From Carex sylvatica (lineage: Eukaryota; Streptophyta; Magnoliopsida; Poales; Cyperaceae): a stretch of DNA of 64,000 nucleotides. Numbering within the stretch: the stretch's first letter is position 1; the number at the start of each line of letters is the position of its first letter. The stretch is from NCBI GenBank assembly GCA_964058845.1, contig CAXKVR010000195.1:186001-250000 (forward strand), read 5' to 3'. This document shows, piece after piece, positions 47,199 to 57,616 of this stretch. The notes beneath the pieces are model-generated. The model was not told where the DNA came from. It worked only from the letters and a program-made list of their open reading frames with translations, and searched no databases. Made by a program: the position numbers and the translations under genes.

Positions 47199-47211
47199 AT
47201 ATATATATATA

Positions 47212-47622
47212 GATGGGCTATGGTACAATGCAATGCATATGTATTTTTGTGCATTGGATCATAAATTACTGGATTCAAAGTCCAAATGACCGATCCAACC
47301 GTTCATCTTGTTCTCCATATTAATATGTGGTTGGAGACCAAATTTTATATTTTTTGAAATTTGTTTACTATTTATTAAGCCACTTTGAAAATTGCTGATC
47401 CAACGGTGCCTTTTGATTTTATTCTTACTGTTGGATCATCGATTTTCAAAGTGACTTAATAAATAGTAAAAAAATTCCAAAAAATATAAAATTTGGTCTC
47501 CAAGAACATATTAATATGGAGAACAAGATGAACGGTTTAGATCGATCATTTGAATTTTGAATCGGTGATTTATGGTCCAATGCACAAAAATGTCTATGCA
47601 TTGCAATGTACCATAGCCTATC
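47212..47622. mobile_element. Foldback MITE, 'GATGGGCTATGGTAC' ends
   Basis: The arms read GATGGGCTATGGTACAATGC and the complement GCATTGCAATGTACCATAGC, ending CTATC. The core is shared with 46376 and 27007. A TC microsatellite is directly attached to the right end. Confidence 0.85.
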
Positions 47623-47623
47623 A

Positions 47624-47656
<33 letters not shown>

Positions 47657-47690
47657 ATGTCTATGCATTGCAATGTACCATAGCCTATCA

Positions 47691-47726
<36 letters not shown>

Positions 47727-47727
47727 C

Positions 47728-47759
<32 letters not shown>
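47623..47759. repeat. CT/TA microsatellite with a duplicated MITE end
   Basis: (CT)n-(TA)n, then a second copy of the last ~37 bp of the preceding MITE, then (CT)n-(TA)n-(GA)n again. This looks like a local tandem duplication of MITE end plus microsatellite. Confidence 0.8.
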
Positions 47760-47762
<3 letters not shown>

Positions 47763-48190
47763 GGTTGGCTACTATGCTTATAAAAGCATATCCCTACATA
47801 TGCTTATAACTTATTTTTGTGTTTTCAATGTTCAAATGGTCGATCTGAATCGTTAGATGTGATCTCTTGATTGAAATGTGCTTGGAGACCAAATTTTACA
47901 TTTTTCTGAATTTTTTTACTATTTATTAAGCCACTTTGAAAATCGCTGATCCAACGGTGGCTTAACAAAACAGTAAAATCATAAGCCACCGTTGGATCAA
48001 CAATTTTCAAAGTGTCTTAATAAATAGTAAAAAAATTTTTGAAAAATGTAAAATTTGGTCTCCAAGCACATTTCAATATAGAGATCACATCTAACGGTTC
48101 AGATCGACCATTTGGACATTGGAAACACAAAAATGAGTTATAAGCATATGTGGAGATATGCTTATATAAGCATAGTAGCCAACCTCTCTC
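47760..48190. mobile_element. Foldback MITE, 'GAGGGTTGGCTACTATGC' type (second copy)
   Basis: Same ends and core as 27007-27434, with small differences. The outer ends merge into GA and CT microsatellites. Confidence 0.9.
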
Positions 48191-49639
48191 TCTATATATA
48201 TATTTTAAGAATGAGTTTGATAATTTTATTCTCCCTATTAGTAAATGTTGCAATTTAGGTTTGAACAATCTTAGTTAAGTTAGGATTTAACATTATCAAC
48301 TAAGTTTAATTCTTGCAATTCACATATTTTTATGTATGTGACCAAGTCATATATCCTAATCAAAAGTTAGTAAAATTTTATCTTAATGATTTTACTAATA
48401 TATATGAAATCTCATTGAGAGGTCTCTCATTCAAGATCCTATATGATATTAAGTTTTTGTAATGATTCATTCAATTGAATTCTACATGATTCTCGAATGT
48501 GATTTGAGTTGGAAGGAGATACGGAAGGAGATCAGAAAAAATTTATGGAGATATTTTGTGTAAATATGATTTTCCATATCAGAGCTAAGTCTTGATTTTA
48601 TGATAATTAAACTCATTTATTAGTGCTAAGTTAAGTGCAAAAATATTTAGTTAACTATCCCTCAAGTTTTCAGTTCATAAATCTGTAAAATTTAGGTCAT
48701 TTAGGCAGTAAGTCATTTTGGTAATTTCAATCATAATTTTTGTGAATCTACATTTTTTTACAATAGTTTATGATGTGTGGATGAAGATTCTAAAATAAAA
48801 AAGAGAGTTTAGATTATTTTATTAAGATAAAAAAAAATGACAAAACGGGTACAGCGCTGGATTTTTCTGTCTCAAGTTTTTTATTTTTGTTAAGATTCAA
48901 AATAGCATATCTGGAATTTTACTGAATGAGTTTTTGTGTGCCACCTATCATTAGAAAGATAATGAAGCCTAATTTCTGAAAAACTATATTTTGAAATACA
49001 AAAGTATAATGAATTTGGTGTGAAATTAAAAATTACAGAGACAACTATAATCTGTTTTTTAGAATTAGAACCCGAGATTGAAATGTAATTTTTCACAAAA
49101 TAATAAACATTTTTTTGTATTATTTATATTTTCAGAAAAATGCTTAAGTCTAGTTTTCAAAAATATATGGCTTGAATTTTAGTTCGAAAATCACAATCTT
49201 GGGCATAGAAAACATTGACTGGTGTGCAGCAAATTAAAACTGAAAATTTTATAATTTTTGGTCTTACCATCTTGAAATATTATTTTTTCACAAAGGTTAA
49301 TTTGCAAACTTTGTAAGATTATATCTCATTCATTGGTTTTTAGATACGGAAGATTTTGTTCTTTTGAAAATTATTTTGTAAGGAATTCAACTTCAATGAT
49401 GGTCATGCTCTTTAGTACTTATATGTAGGTGTCATCTAGTAATTTTAATTCAATAATATTATATCTATATGTGTAACCCTATCATAATATATATAATTGA
49501 AATTATAGCACATGCATCATTTTAAAGGCTAAAATATTTTCTTGAATACACTTAATCAACCATATGTATTTAGATATATACTAGTCAAGGTTACTACCAC
49601 ATACCTTAAATTTATCTCTCCCTCAATAATTTTGAAATT
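48191..49639. other. AT-rich internal copia sequence, no gene
   Basis: No supported frame on either strand. It probably belongs to the non-coding interior of copia element D. Confidence 0.4.
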
Positions 49640-49823
49640 GGAATTTAGTGGGGATACAATTTGACTATCTAATTATTCTTTTCTAGATTTAGGTATTCAA
49701 ACAACATTCGACATATTGTTCTTCTTTCTAAACCTACACTCTAATGAAGTATGTCCAATCTTACAACAATAATTGCAAAATGTAAGAGAGGATTTGAGAG
49801 GTGTTGAGGGGTGAGATAAATTC
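49640..49823 (-). pseudogene. Copia gag C-terminus with zinc knuckle (element D)
   Basis: The minus strand encodes CNYCCKIGHTSLEC, a perfect CX2CX4HX4C knuckle, followed by RFRKKNNMSNVV and a stop. It is homologous to 6965-7110 in element A, where the knuckle is degenerate. The frame is cut at 49824 by LTR C. Confidence 0.7.
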
Positions 49824-51380
49824 TGTTATACTTAGTGCACGACTAATTGCTCTAAAAATTAAAAATAATCACAATTAAAAGTAAATAGATGAGTTTAGAG
49901 AAATTTAACACGCGGGGTGAGAACAGAGTTCGGCAAATCAAAGACCTACGTCTCCGGGGCGTCGCAACCTCTTCTAGGTGCGTCTTTCTATACCCAACGA
50001 TAAAAGATTATAACTTGTGAACCGGTGAGCCCTTACAAAACCTTCGGGAAGTCACACGGCCAACTCAAAGAGAGAACAAGGTCTCAAGTTTAGAATCTCA
50101 AGAGAAACACTATAAATCTCACTCTAACTTAATCTAACTCAAGATTAGTGAAGTGGGTTTGAGGTTGTTTGAGAGATATTGAAGTTTTAAGCTCAATCAA
50201 TAATGGAGGAACCAAGCTCATAGAAAAATCACTTTTTAGAAAGTTAGGGTCGGTTGGGATAAGTGGAGAAGAGACCCCACTGCTCTATTTATAGAGACAG
50301 CTCCAGAAAGAGCAATTTGACTTAAAACGTTACCAATGTTTTAGTTCAAAATTCAAATTAAGTTTTCTTTTTTTTGCGAGATTAATCAAATTGTTACCAA
50401 CGATTGTAAAATGTTATGTAACATTTTGCACTGTAAAAACTTGATCAAAAATAGAAATTTTCAAAGCTTGAATTTAATTAAAACGTTACAACTTTTGTCA
50501 AACTTTACAACGCTGATTTAATTAAATTGTTAGAACAATAGACAAACGTTACTAATTTTTGTAATTCAATCTAAGTTTAATCCAATTGTGCTTCAGCATT
50601 TCTGACAAGCTGAAATTGTTATAATGTTTTACAAATATTACCAATGCTTTAAATTCCTTCTGAGTTTGATCAAGTTGTTACTTCAGTGTTTCTGACAGGT
50701 TGAAAATGTTACAATGTTTGACAAACGTTACCAACGTTTATCCATGTTAAAACAACATCAAACTAACTTTACCAAGTTTAAGATTTTATAATTTGTATTC
50801 TAGATAAGTGTCTTCATGATTTCTTCAGTTCAAGTATTCTATATTACAATTCCATTTGACTTGAACCTGCATATCTTTCAAAAATAGAAGAAATTGTAAA
50901 ATTCAATAATGAGTTTGGATAGTATAACATCAGTGTCATTTCAACCTATATAACACCAACTCTAAAACCTATCAAATCGACTTCAAACAGTAAATCCAAA
51001 CCGTTCAAACCAATTTACATTATGTGTGATGCATTTAGATACAATTTTTTAAATTTTCGAGTTATTTTAGTATCAAATCAAGTGGTAAAAATATTGAAAA
51101 ATTAATGTATTAAAATTAACTTAAAAACTCACATATTTGACCGCTTGACCTAATACTAAATAAATTCAAAAAGTTATAAATTTTGCATATAAACGCACAA
51201 CTAATAAAGTAGATCGGTTTGAACGGTTTGAATTTACCATTTGAAGTTGATTTGATAGGTTTTAGAATTGGTGTTATATAGGCTGAAATAACACTGATGT
51301 TATACTAGCCAAACTCTTCAATAATTGTATGTTTTTGAAAATTAGTCAAATAAACAAAAAAAATTATTGCTAGAACAACA
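49824..51380 (-). repeat. Copia LTR C, carrying a MITE
   Basis: The LTR runs from TGTTATACTTAGTGC to GAACAACA and is homologous to 5273-6358. The minus-strand TATA box is at 50285-50298 and the decayed AACGTT array at 50323-50742. The MITE at 50911-51316 interrupts it. The PPT-like GGGAGA lies next to its left edge on the minus strand (51381-51388), so this is a 3' LTR whose interior lies to the right. Confidence 0.85.
50911..51316. mobile_element. Foldback MITE with 9-bp TSD inside LTR C
   Basis: 406 bp with ends GAGTTTGGATAGTATAACAT and the complement ATGTTATACTAGCCAAACTC. The 9-bp TTCAATAAT is present on both sides (50902-50910 and 51317-51325). The sister LTRs at 6290-6305 and 9490-9505 show the uninterrupted site with one TTCAATAAT. 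A 9-bp duplication points to a Mutator-type element. The core resembles the GAGTAGAAC family in layout. Confidence 0.93.
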
Positions 51381-52074
51381 ATCTCCCATTTTGACGATTT
51401 GCAAAAATATACAATGCGAATAAGTGCATAAATCAAAAAAAAAAAATTTGATTTGGTTTACCCTATTGTTATTTTGCATATCTAGCAATTTCTTCCCCTT
51501 TTGGAAATCGACGAAATGGAGAAGAATTAACACAAATTCAAAGTGCCCTCTCTCAAAATATGCACCCCCCTCAATTTAACCTCAATTTAGTAATATAAGA
51601 ACAAGAACAATAAAAATTAAGGATTTATTCTAACATTCATGATAAATTGACAAATAAAAAATTGCAAATTTTTTAAACAAGTATTGTCAATTTATATTTG
51701 AACCTTTGCATGCCACAATTCACACATATATTACAATTCAATTCATGTTCATGCTAACATAGAATTAATTAAATCACCACATCTAATACATATCTATACC
51801 AATCACCAATCATTTAGAATATAACCATGCAAAACATTTGACAATTTTGCATTTTAACCCCTAAATTAATTCACAATTCATAAGTTTCAACCATACACAA
51901 GTTTAATCCAAGCAAGCAACAATTAAACAATTTAAGCAAGTCAAAACAATAATTTACGCTAATTAAAGTCCAAATTAAATATGCATTCAAAGAGATAAAT
52001 TCAAGTTCATGCATAGCAATTAAAATAACAAATTTTAATTTGAAATTAATTTTAAAATTAAAGATAGCTACTCG
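51381..52074 (-). other. 3' untranslated part of copia element C
   Basis: It has homology to 6359-7000 of element A near the LTR, including the CCCCCTCAATT tracts. There is no frame. Confidence 0.5.
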
Positions 52075-52763
52075 TCGCCATGTTGATTGAATTCATCCTC
52101 GTCTTAAGCTTTCTCCTCTTCATTTTCATTTTCTTCTTCTTCTAGAGCATCTTCTTCTTCGATATCTTCTTTCTCTTCTTCATTTGCACCTCGTTGAGAT
52201 TGAGGTGCTGAACTACTTGAAGCACCATATACCTTCACAAATCGAAATGTAAGACTTGATTGAGCCTCACGGAGTAAGTTAATGTCTTTGGTGGCTTTGA
52301 GAAATTGTGTTCGAAGTCACCTTTGTTCCTTTTGAAGGTCTTGAATTCCTTTTTGCATTTCCACACAGTGAGATTGCATTTGTCAGCATAACCAAACCAT
52401 TTGTTCATTTAACTCTTGTGGAAATTGATCCTCTTGAAGAAGCGCTTGATGTTGTGGTTCTAGGACCGGTGGGACTTGTTTTGGGTTCTCTTCTTCTTGG
52501 TTTTATTGGAGATCCCAATATTAGTTTGGTGCAGCTCCTTCTGCATTTATCCAATCATTTAGGTCCCTCATATTCGGTCGGTAATGCCTTAATCCCGAAG
52601 GCGAATGAGCATCAATCCAACCCATTTTTGTCAAATGATCAACCAAATGAATCGAGAAACTGAAGTGTTACTGCTTGGGTATTTCAATACCATTTGCCCG
52701 AATGAACTTATAAATTAGGTGAACATATGACAATAGAGATACCTTGCTATTAAAGGTGTTTTT
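52075..52763 (-). pseudogene. Retroelement 3' ORF with coiled coil and acidic tail, decayed
   Basis: On the minus strand one frame runs from 52763 to 52075 with about six stop codons. It contains LIYKFIRANGIEIPK, HLVDHLTKMGWIDA, NMRDLNDWINAEG, a Gln/Glu-rich coiled coil (EMQKGIQDLQKEQR) and an acidic Glu tail. Similar sequences occur in plant element-associated proteins of unknown function; I could not settle whether it is the extra 3' ORF of the copia element or an Athila-type ORF. Its place between LTR C's polypurine tract and the missing pol favours the first. An Athila-like LTR inserted at 52764. A second partial copy is at 55661-56111. Confidence 0.5.
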
Positions 52764-53401
52764 TGTTACACCAAAAATATATAACAAAGTTTAAGTATAG
52801 CAAGCTATACCTTTTAAACTTGATTACACTTTCGACTCAGATTGCAAGTGTACAATCCTAATCGCGTAGTATTATCAAGTATCGATCCACAGAGATGGTT
52901 GAAACTTAACTGAACTTTACTTAGTTTAAATAAAATCTAAAAGTTATACAAAAAGTGGTTTTGAGTTTTTAAACAGATAAATAACAATATTCAAAACAAT
53001 AAATATTTTTGGGGTTTTGTTTAATAAAAATAAAAAGGTTTCCAGGGTTTCTGACTCATCTGCAACTCCGTCTCTCGACTGACACGAGCCGTGTAGTTTC
53101 TTACACGGTCTGTATCAGCTTTGGGTAAATACTGTTGTTATTTGATTTCTACGTTGATTGACTTTGTGTAGGGTAAACTGACCGTACCTGCTGTTCCTAA
53201 ACCTCAACTCTCATTTGTTGGCTTAATGAACTCGATAACGGAATTGCAATTAAGTCATCTCAGGGTTCTAACCTCAACTCTCATTTATTGGATTGAATTA
53301 CCTAAGTTACTTATTTGGTTTACTAAAGGTATCCACAATCTCTCGATATATGGAAAGTTCACCTCTCGGCTACTATTGGTTCTACCTTTCGATTTGTGAA
53401 C
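52313..53401. repeat. 1,089-bp direct duplication, left copy
   Basis: It is identical in length and about 98% identical (roughly 18 differences noted by eye) to 55661-56749. Both contain the tail of the retroelement ORF (minus) followed by the first ~640 bp of an Athila-like LTR (minus). The two copies flank the insertion at 53402-55660. Confidence 0.93.
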
Positions 53402-55069
53402 TGATATCTCGCAAACGTATCTACTTTCTGACCTATATTTTGTACCAAAACCTGTGTTTAGAATCATTAAATCAGTCATATTGCATTGAATATCTATAGA
53501 ATATGGTACTGCTGCAAGTTTGTTCTTACTTTGCAGGAATCAGATGAAATCGAGAAGAAATCTGGATTTGAGAAGTTCTGACACGGGTCTTACAACATCT
53601 TGTCCGGGTCTTACAACATCTTGTTCGGGTCGTAAAACATCTTGTCCGGGTCGTAAAACATCTTGTCCAGGTCTTACAACATCTTGTCCGGGTCTTATCA
53701 GCCTCAACCAGACCAGAACAATGTTGAAATTTCAGCATCTGAACTTAAAACAGTCATAGATTTTGACTCGTAACTCCGTTTTGAGTGTATGACCACTTTT
53801 CGAAAAGCTTGCGAGAAGATCTACAATCTGACATTTTTGGAAATTCTGTATGGTCCGTGTAAATTTTAATACGGGTCGTATCAGACAAATCCAGAAAGAA
53901 ATCTGGAGTTCTGGAAAGAAATCTGAAGGAAGGAAAGTCGGCCAAAGTCTATATAAATGGGATTTCTTGCACCAGAAGGGAATTCGGGAGCAGAGAGAAA
54001 ATTCTAGGGTTAGAGATTGACGGCTATTGCTTGGAGACGAAGTTGAGAAGCAAAAGACGCGAGTTTTTGTTGTGGATCTTCTTTGTACTTCGGGTTTTAG
54101 AATGAATTCTTATTCCTTTATCTTTGTTATCTGTTTTAGCACTATGTTTGAGTAGTTTTATTAGTTTCTAGGGTTAAGATGTAATCGAATGTTTTGTTTT
54201 GCATCTAGTTATTGGATTTTTACGTTGAAATTTGTGTTTGCTTGATTGTGATTGATTTTAATTGCTTAGTTTGAATTGTTTGATTATTATTTGGTTTGAC
54301 CACTAGATGAGGCCACATCTATAAGGTACTGTGTCCAATTTGATCTTTCAACCAAACTAAGTACATGAGGTAGGATTAGTGATCCGACAGGGGAAACCAA
54401 CTAGTAGCCGAAAGGTGAACATTTCCTCTTATCGACAGATAAGAGGTTACCTTTAGTATTCCAAACAAGTAACTTGGTAACTCGAACCAATATACGACAG
54501 CTGAGGTTTAGAGCCCAAAGAGGGCAGATATTGCAGATTCCATACCAAGTTAATAAACCAACATACGACAGTTGAGGTTTAGAAACATTAGGTCTGGTCA
54601 GTTGAACCCTACACAAAGGAACCACATAAAGAAACAGTGACTGGTGCATTAACTCGAAGTCCACACGACCCGTGTACAACAGTACATGACTCGTGTAAGC
54701 TGATACGACCCGTGTAGGAAACTACATGGTCCGTGTCAGGGACTGAGAGACAGAACTGAGAGATAAGTCTGAAACCCTGGAAACGCCTTTTATTACTGAT
54801 TTAAACCAAGTTTATTTACTGTCTTTCATTTAATTACTGTTATTGAACTGATTAGGAATTAAATACCAAAAACCAACCATTTCTCACTTCTAGTCTTTCA
54901 CTGATTTAGGTAGAGTCCGGTTTAGATTTGAACCATCCCTGTGATTGATACCCGACGATATACTACTCGATAGGACTGTGCACTTGCAGTCTGAACCGAA
55001 GGTGTATTAAAGGTTAAAAGGTATAGCTTGCTATACTGAAATTTTGTACCATACGCTTTTGTGTGAACA
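53402..55069 (+). repeat. Athila-like LTR G1 (5' LTR), plus orientation
   Basis: It starts TGATATCTCGCAAAC and ends TGTGTGAACA, directly before a gypsy PBS. A TATA box TCTATATAAATGG is at 53949-53957. Upstream of it are the 21-bp tandem repeats (53581-53697) and CCGTGT/ACGGGTCGT motifs. The same LTR family appears inverted at 52764, 56112 and 62439 and again in plus orientation at 58866. Confidence 0.9.
53581..53697 (+). repeat. 21-bp tandem repeat, five and a half copies, in LTR G1 U3
   Basis: The unit is CGGGTCTTACAACATCTTGTC with variants (GGGTCGTAAAACATC). It is absent from the sister LTR G2 at the matching place, so it expanded after the copies separated. The length is a multiple of three, which makes an apparent frame with a 7-residue repeat; I do not regard this as coding. 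Confidence 0.9.
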
Positions 55070-55075
55070 AGTTTT

Positions 55076-55093
55076 TGGCGCCGTTGCCGGGGA
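55076..55093 (+). other. Gypsy primer-binding site of element G1
   Basis: TGGCGCCGTTGCCGGGGA, the primer-binding site common to Athila/Tat gypsy elements, lies six bases after the LTR end at 55069. Confidence 0.9.
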
Positions 55094-55193
55094 CGGCATC
55101 ATTTATTTTCTGGATTTTGCTTATTTTATTTAATCTAGATTTTAATTTGTCTCTTTATTTTTATTTATTTATTTTATTTATTTTGGAGCCCTG

Positions 55194-55660
55194 ATGGATA
55201 GAGAAGCCCATTACGCTATGAATCTGATTGACAATATGTCATCAAACCAACAGTGGTCCGGCCACGAGATTTCTCAAGGAGGAGGCAGTCGATATAAGGC
55301 TGATCAGATCGCTGCACTATCTGCCAAACTGGATGCTATGCAGAAGGCTTTGGACAAGATGAGCGTGAAGGCAGTAGTCAACAATCGACCACAACCATGT
55401 GTCATGTGTGGAGACAAGGGGCATTCTTACGAGCATTGCCCACATGCGGAAATGGATGAGGAAACCGAGCAGGTCAACTATCTCAACAATGAATCATCCT
55501 ACTTTTCGAGACCACCATTCAACAATCCCTTGAGTAGCAACAACAGCCACAACTTCTACAATAATGCTTCATTTGACAACTCGAACAACCACCCATTCCA
55601 ATCCGATCCACCCGAGTCGTACATTGATCCCGCTGTGAGCGACTTCATGCACGAGAAACT
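55194..55660 (+). pseudogene. Athila-like gag, both ends missing
   Basis: The frame opens with ATG at 55194, only 100 bp after the PBS, and already reads the middle of a gag (LIDNMSSNQQWSGHEIS). It continues through ALSAKLDAMQKALDKMS to a perfect zinc knuckle, CVMCGDKGHSYEHC, and an Asn-rich segment. At 55661 the coding sequence is cut and joins the duplicated 1,089-bp block; the next 80 bases read on by chance to 55739. The N-terminal half of gag and everything after the knuckle domain are absent. It is a non-functional remnant, though the remaining frame has no stops. Confidence 0.8.
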
Positions 55661-56749
55661 GAAGTCACCTTTGTTCCTTTTGAAGGTCTTGAATTCCTTT
55701 TTGCATTTCCACACAGTGAGATTACATTTGTCGGCATAACCAAACCATTTGTTCATTTAACTCTTGTGGAAATTGATCCTCTTGAAGAAGCGCTTGATGT
55801 TGTGGTTCTAGGACCGGTGGGACTTGTTTTGGGTTCTCTTCTTCTTGGTTTTATTGGAGATCCCAATATTAGTTTGGTGCAGCTCCTTCTGTATTTATCC
55901 AATCATTTAGGTCCCTCACATTGGGTCGGTAATGCCTTAATCTCGAAGGCGAATGAGCATGAATCCAACCCATTTTTGTCAAATGATCAACCAAATGAAT
56001 CGAGAAACTGAAGTGTTACTGCTTGGATATTTCAATACCATTTGCCCGAATGAACTTATAAATTAGGTGAACATATGACAACAGAGATACCTTGCTATTA
56101 AAGGTGTTTTTTGTTACACCAAAAATATATAACAAAGTTTAAGTATAGCAAGCTATACCTTTTAAAATTGATTACACTTTCGACTCATATTGCAAGTGTA
56201 CAATCCTAATCGCGTAGTATTATCAAGTATCGATCCACAGAGATGGTTGAAACTTAACTGAACTTTACTTAGTTTAAATAAAATCTAAAAGTTATACAAA
56301 AAGTGGTTTTGAGTTTTTAAACAGATAAATAAAAATATTCAAAACAATAAATATTTTTGGGGTTTTGTTTAATAAAAATAAAAAGGTTTCTAGGGTTTCT
56401 GACTCATCTGCAACTACGTCTCTCGACTGACACGAGCCGTGTAGTTTCTTACACGGTCTGTATCAGCTTCGGGTAAATACTGTTGTTATCTGATTTCTGC
56501 GCTGATTGACTTTGTGTAGGGTAAACTGACCGTACCTGCTGTTCCTAAACCTCAACTCTTATTTGTTGGCTTAATGAACTCGATAACGGAATTGCAATTA
56601 AGTCATCTCAGGGTTCTAACCTCAACTCTCATTTATTGGATTGAATTACCTAAGTTACTTATTTGGTTTACTAAAGGTATCCACAATCTCTCGATATATG
56701 GAAAGTTCACCTCTCGGCTACTATTGGTTCTACCTTTCGATTTGTGAAC
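55661..56749. repeat. 1,089-bp direct duplication, right copy
   Basis: See 52313-53401. This copy continues seamlessly at 56750 into the rest of LTR H, while the left copy is cut at 53401. The ancestral order was therefore 52312-block-56750. It includes a second copy of the decayed retroelement ORF (55661-56111, minus). Confidence 0.93.
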
Positions 56750-57616
56750 CTACCTCAAATACTTAGTCTGGTTGAAAGATCAAATTTGACATAGTACCTT
56801 ATAGATGTGGCTACATCTAGTGGTAAAACCAAATAATAATCAAACAAACACAGATAAACAATTAAAATATTACTAAAGCAAGCAAACACAAAAATCAACA
56901 CATAATCAAATAACTAGCAAGTAAACAAAGTATTCGACTGCATCATAATTCTAGAAACTAAAAATTCTAATCTAAAATAATAATAAAAAGCAAATAAAAG
57001 AGATAAAGATAATGAAGTTCATGGCAAAACTCGAAGAACGAAGAAGATTCCTCGCAAAACTCACATTTTTCTCCTCTCTACTTTGTCTCCAAGCCGAGCC
57101 GTCGCTCCCAAACCCTAGGTTTGCTCCAGAATAATTTGAATGCCCTCTTTGGTGCTAGAAATCTCGCTTATATGGTGTGATTGCCGACCTTCCTTCAATA
57201 GGCCTTGTTTCCAGATTCTAAATGTGTTTTTGGAAATGCTTGACATGGACTGTGTGCATGTGTCTCTGGCTCAAATTGTAGATCTTCTTGCAATCTTTCT
57301 GAAAAGTGGTCATACACTCAAAATGAAGCTACGAGTCAAAATCTATGACTGTTTTAAGTTCGGATGCTAAAATTTCAGCATTGTTATGGTCGAATTGAGG
57401 CTGATATGGTCCGGACAAGATGCTGTACGGCCCATGTCAGAACTTCTCAAATCCATATTTCTCTTCGATTTCACCTGATTCCTGCAAAATAAGAACAAAC
57501 TTGCGGCAGTACCATATTCTATAGATATTCAATGAAATACGACCGATTTTATGGTTCTAAATACAGGTTTTGGTACAAAATATGGATCGAAATGTAGATA
57601 AGTTTGCGAGATATCA
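56112..57616 (-). repeat. 3' LTR of element H
   Basis: Complete: minus-strand start TGATATCTCGCAAAC at 57616 and end GGTGTAACA at 56112. The minus-strand TATA-like CATATAAGCG is near 57160-57175 and the ACGG/CCGT motifs at 57405-57440. The first 638 bp are also present at 52764-53401. Confidence 0.9.

Larger units (their letters stand above)
43944..49823 (-). mobile_element. Internal region of copia element D, mostly non-coding
   Basis: It starts (read leftward) at the copia LTR C insertion at 49824 and runs to LTR D at 43943. At 49640-49823 the minus strand encodes the end of gag; the rest lacks any pol motif. The 3' part holds CCCCCTCAATT polypurine-type tracts (44178-44190, 44275-44290), shared with 6533-6565 and 51545-51580, then the tandem array of 44440-45570. 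Four foldback MITEs sit at 46376-48190. Confidence 0.6.

Noticed and set aside
52307..52663. Plus-strand frame of 118 codons, repeated at 55766-56011, hydrophobic and gene-like
   Set aside because: It is the antisense of the decayed retroelement ORF on the minus strand; its recurrence is explained by the 1,089-bp duplication.
53520..53759. Plus-strand frame with 7-residue repeat
   Set aside because: It reads through the 21-bp tandem repeat in an LTR U3; there is no start context and no conservation in the sister LTR.
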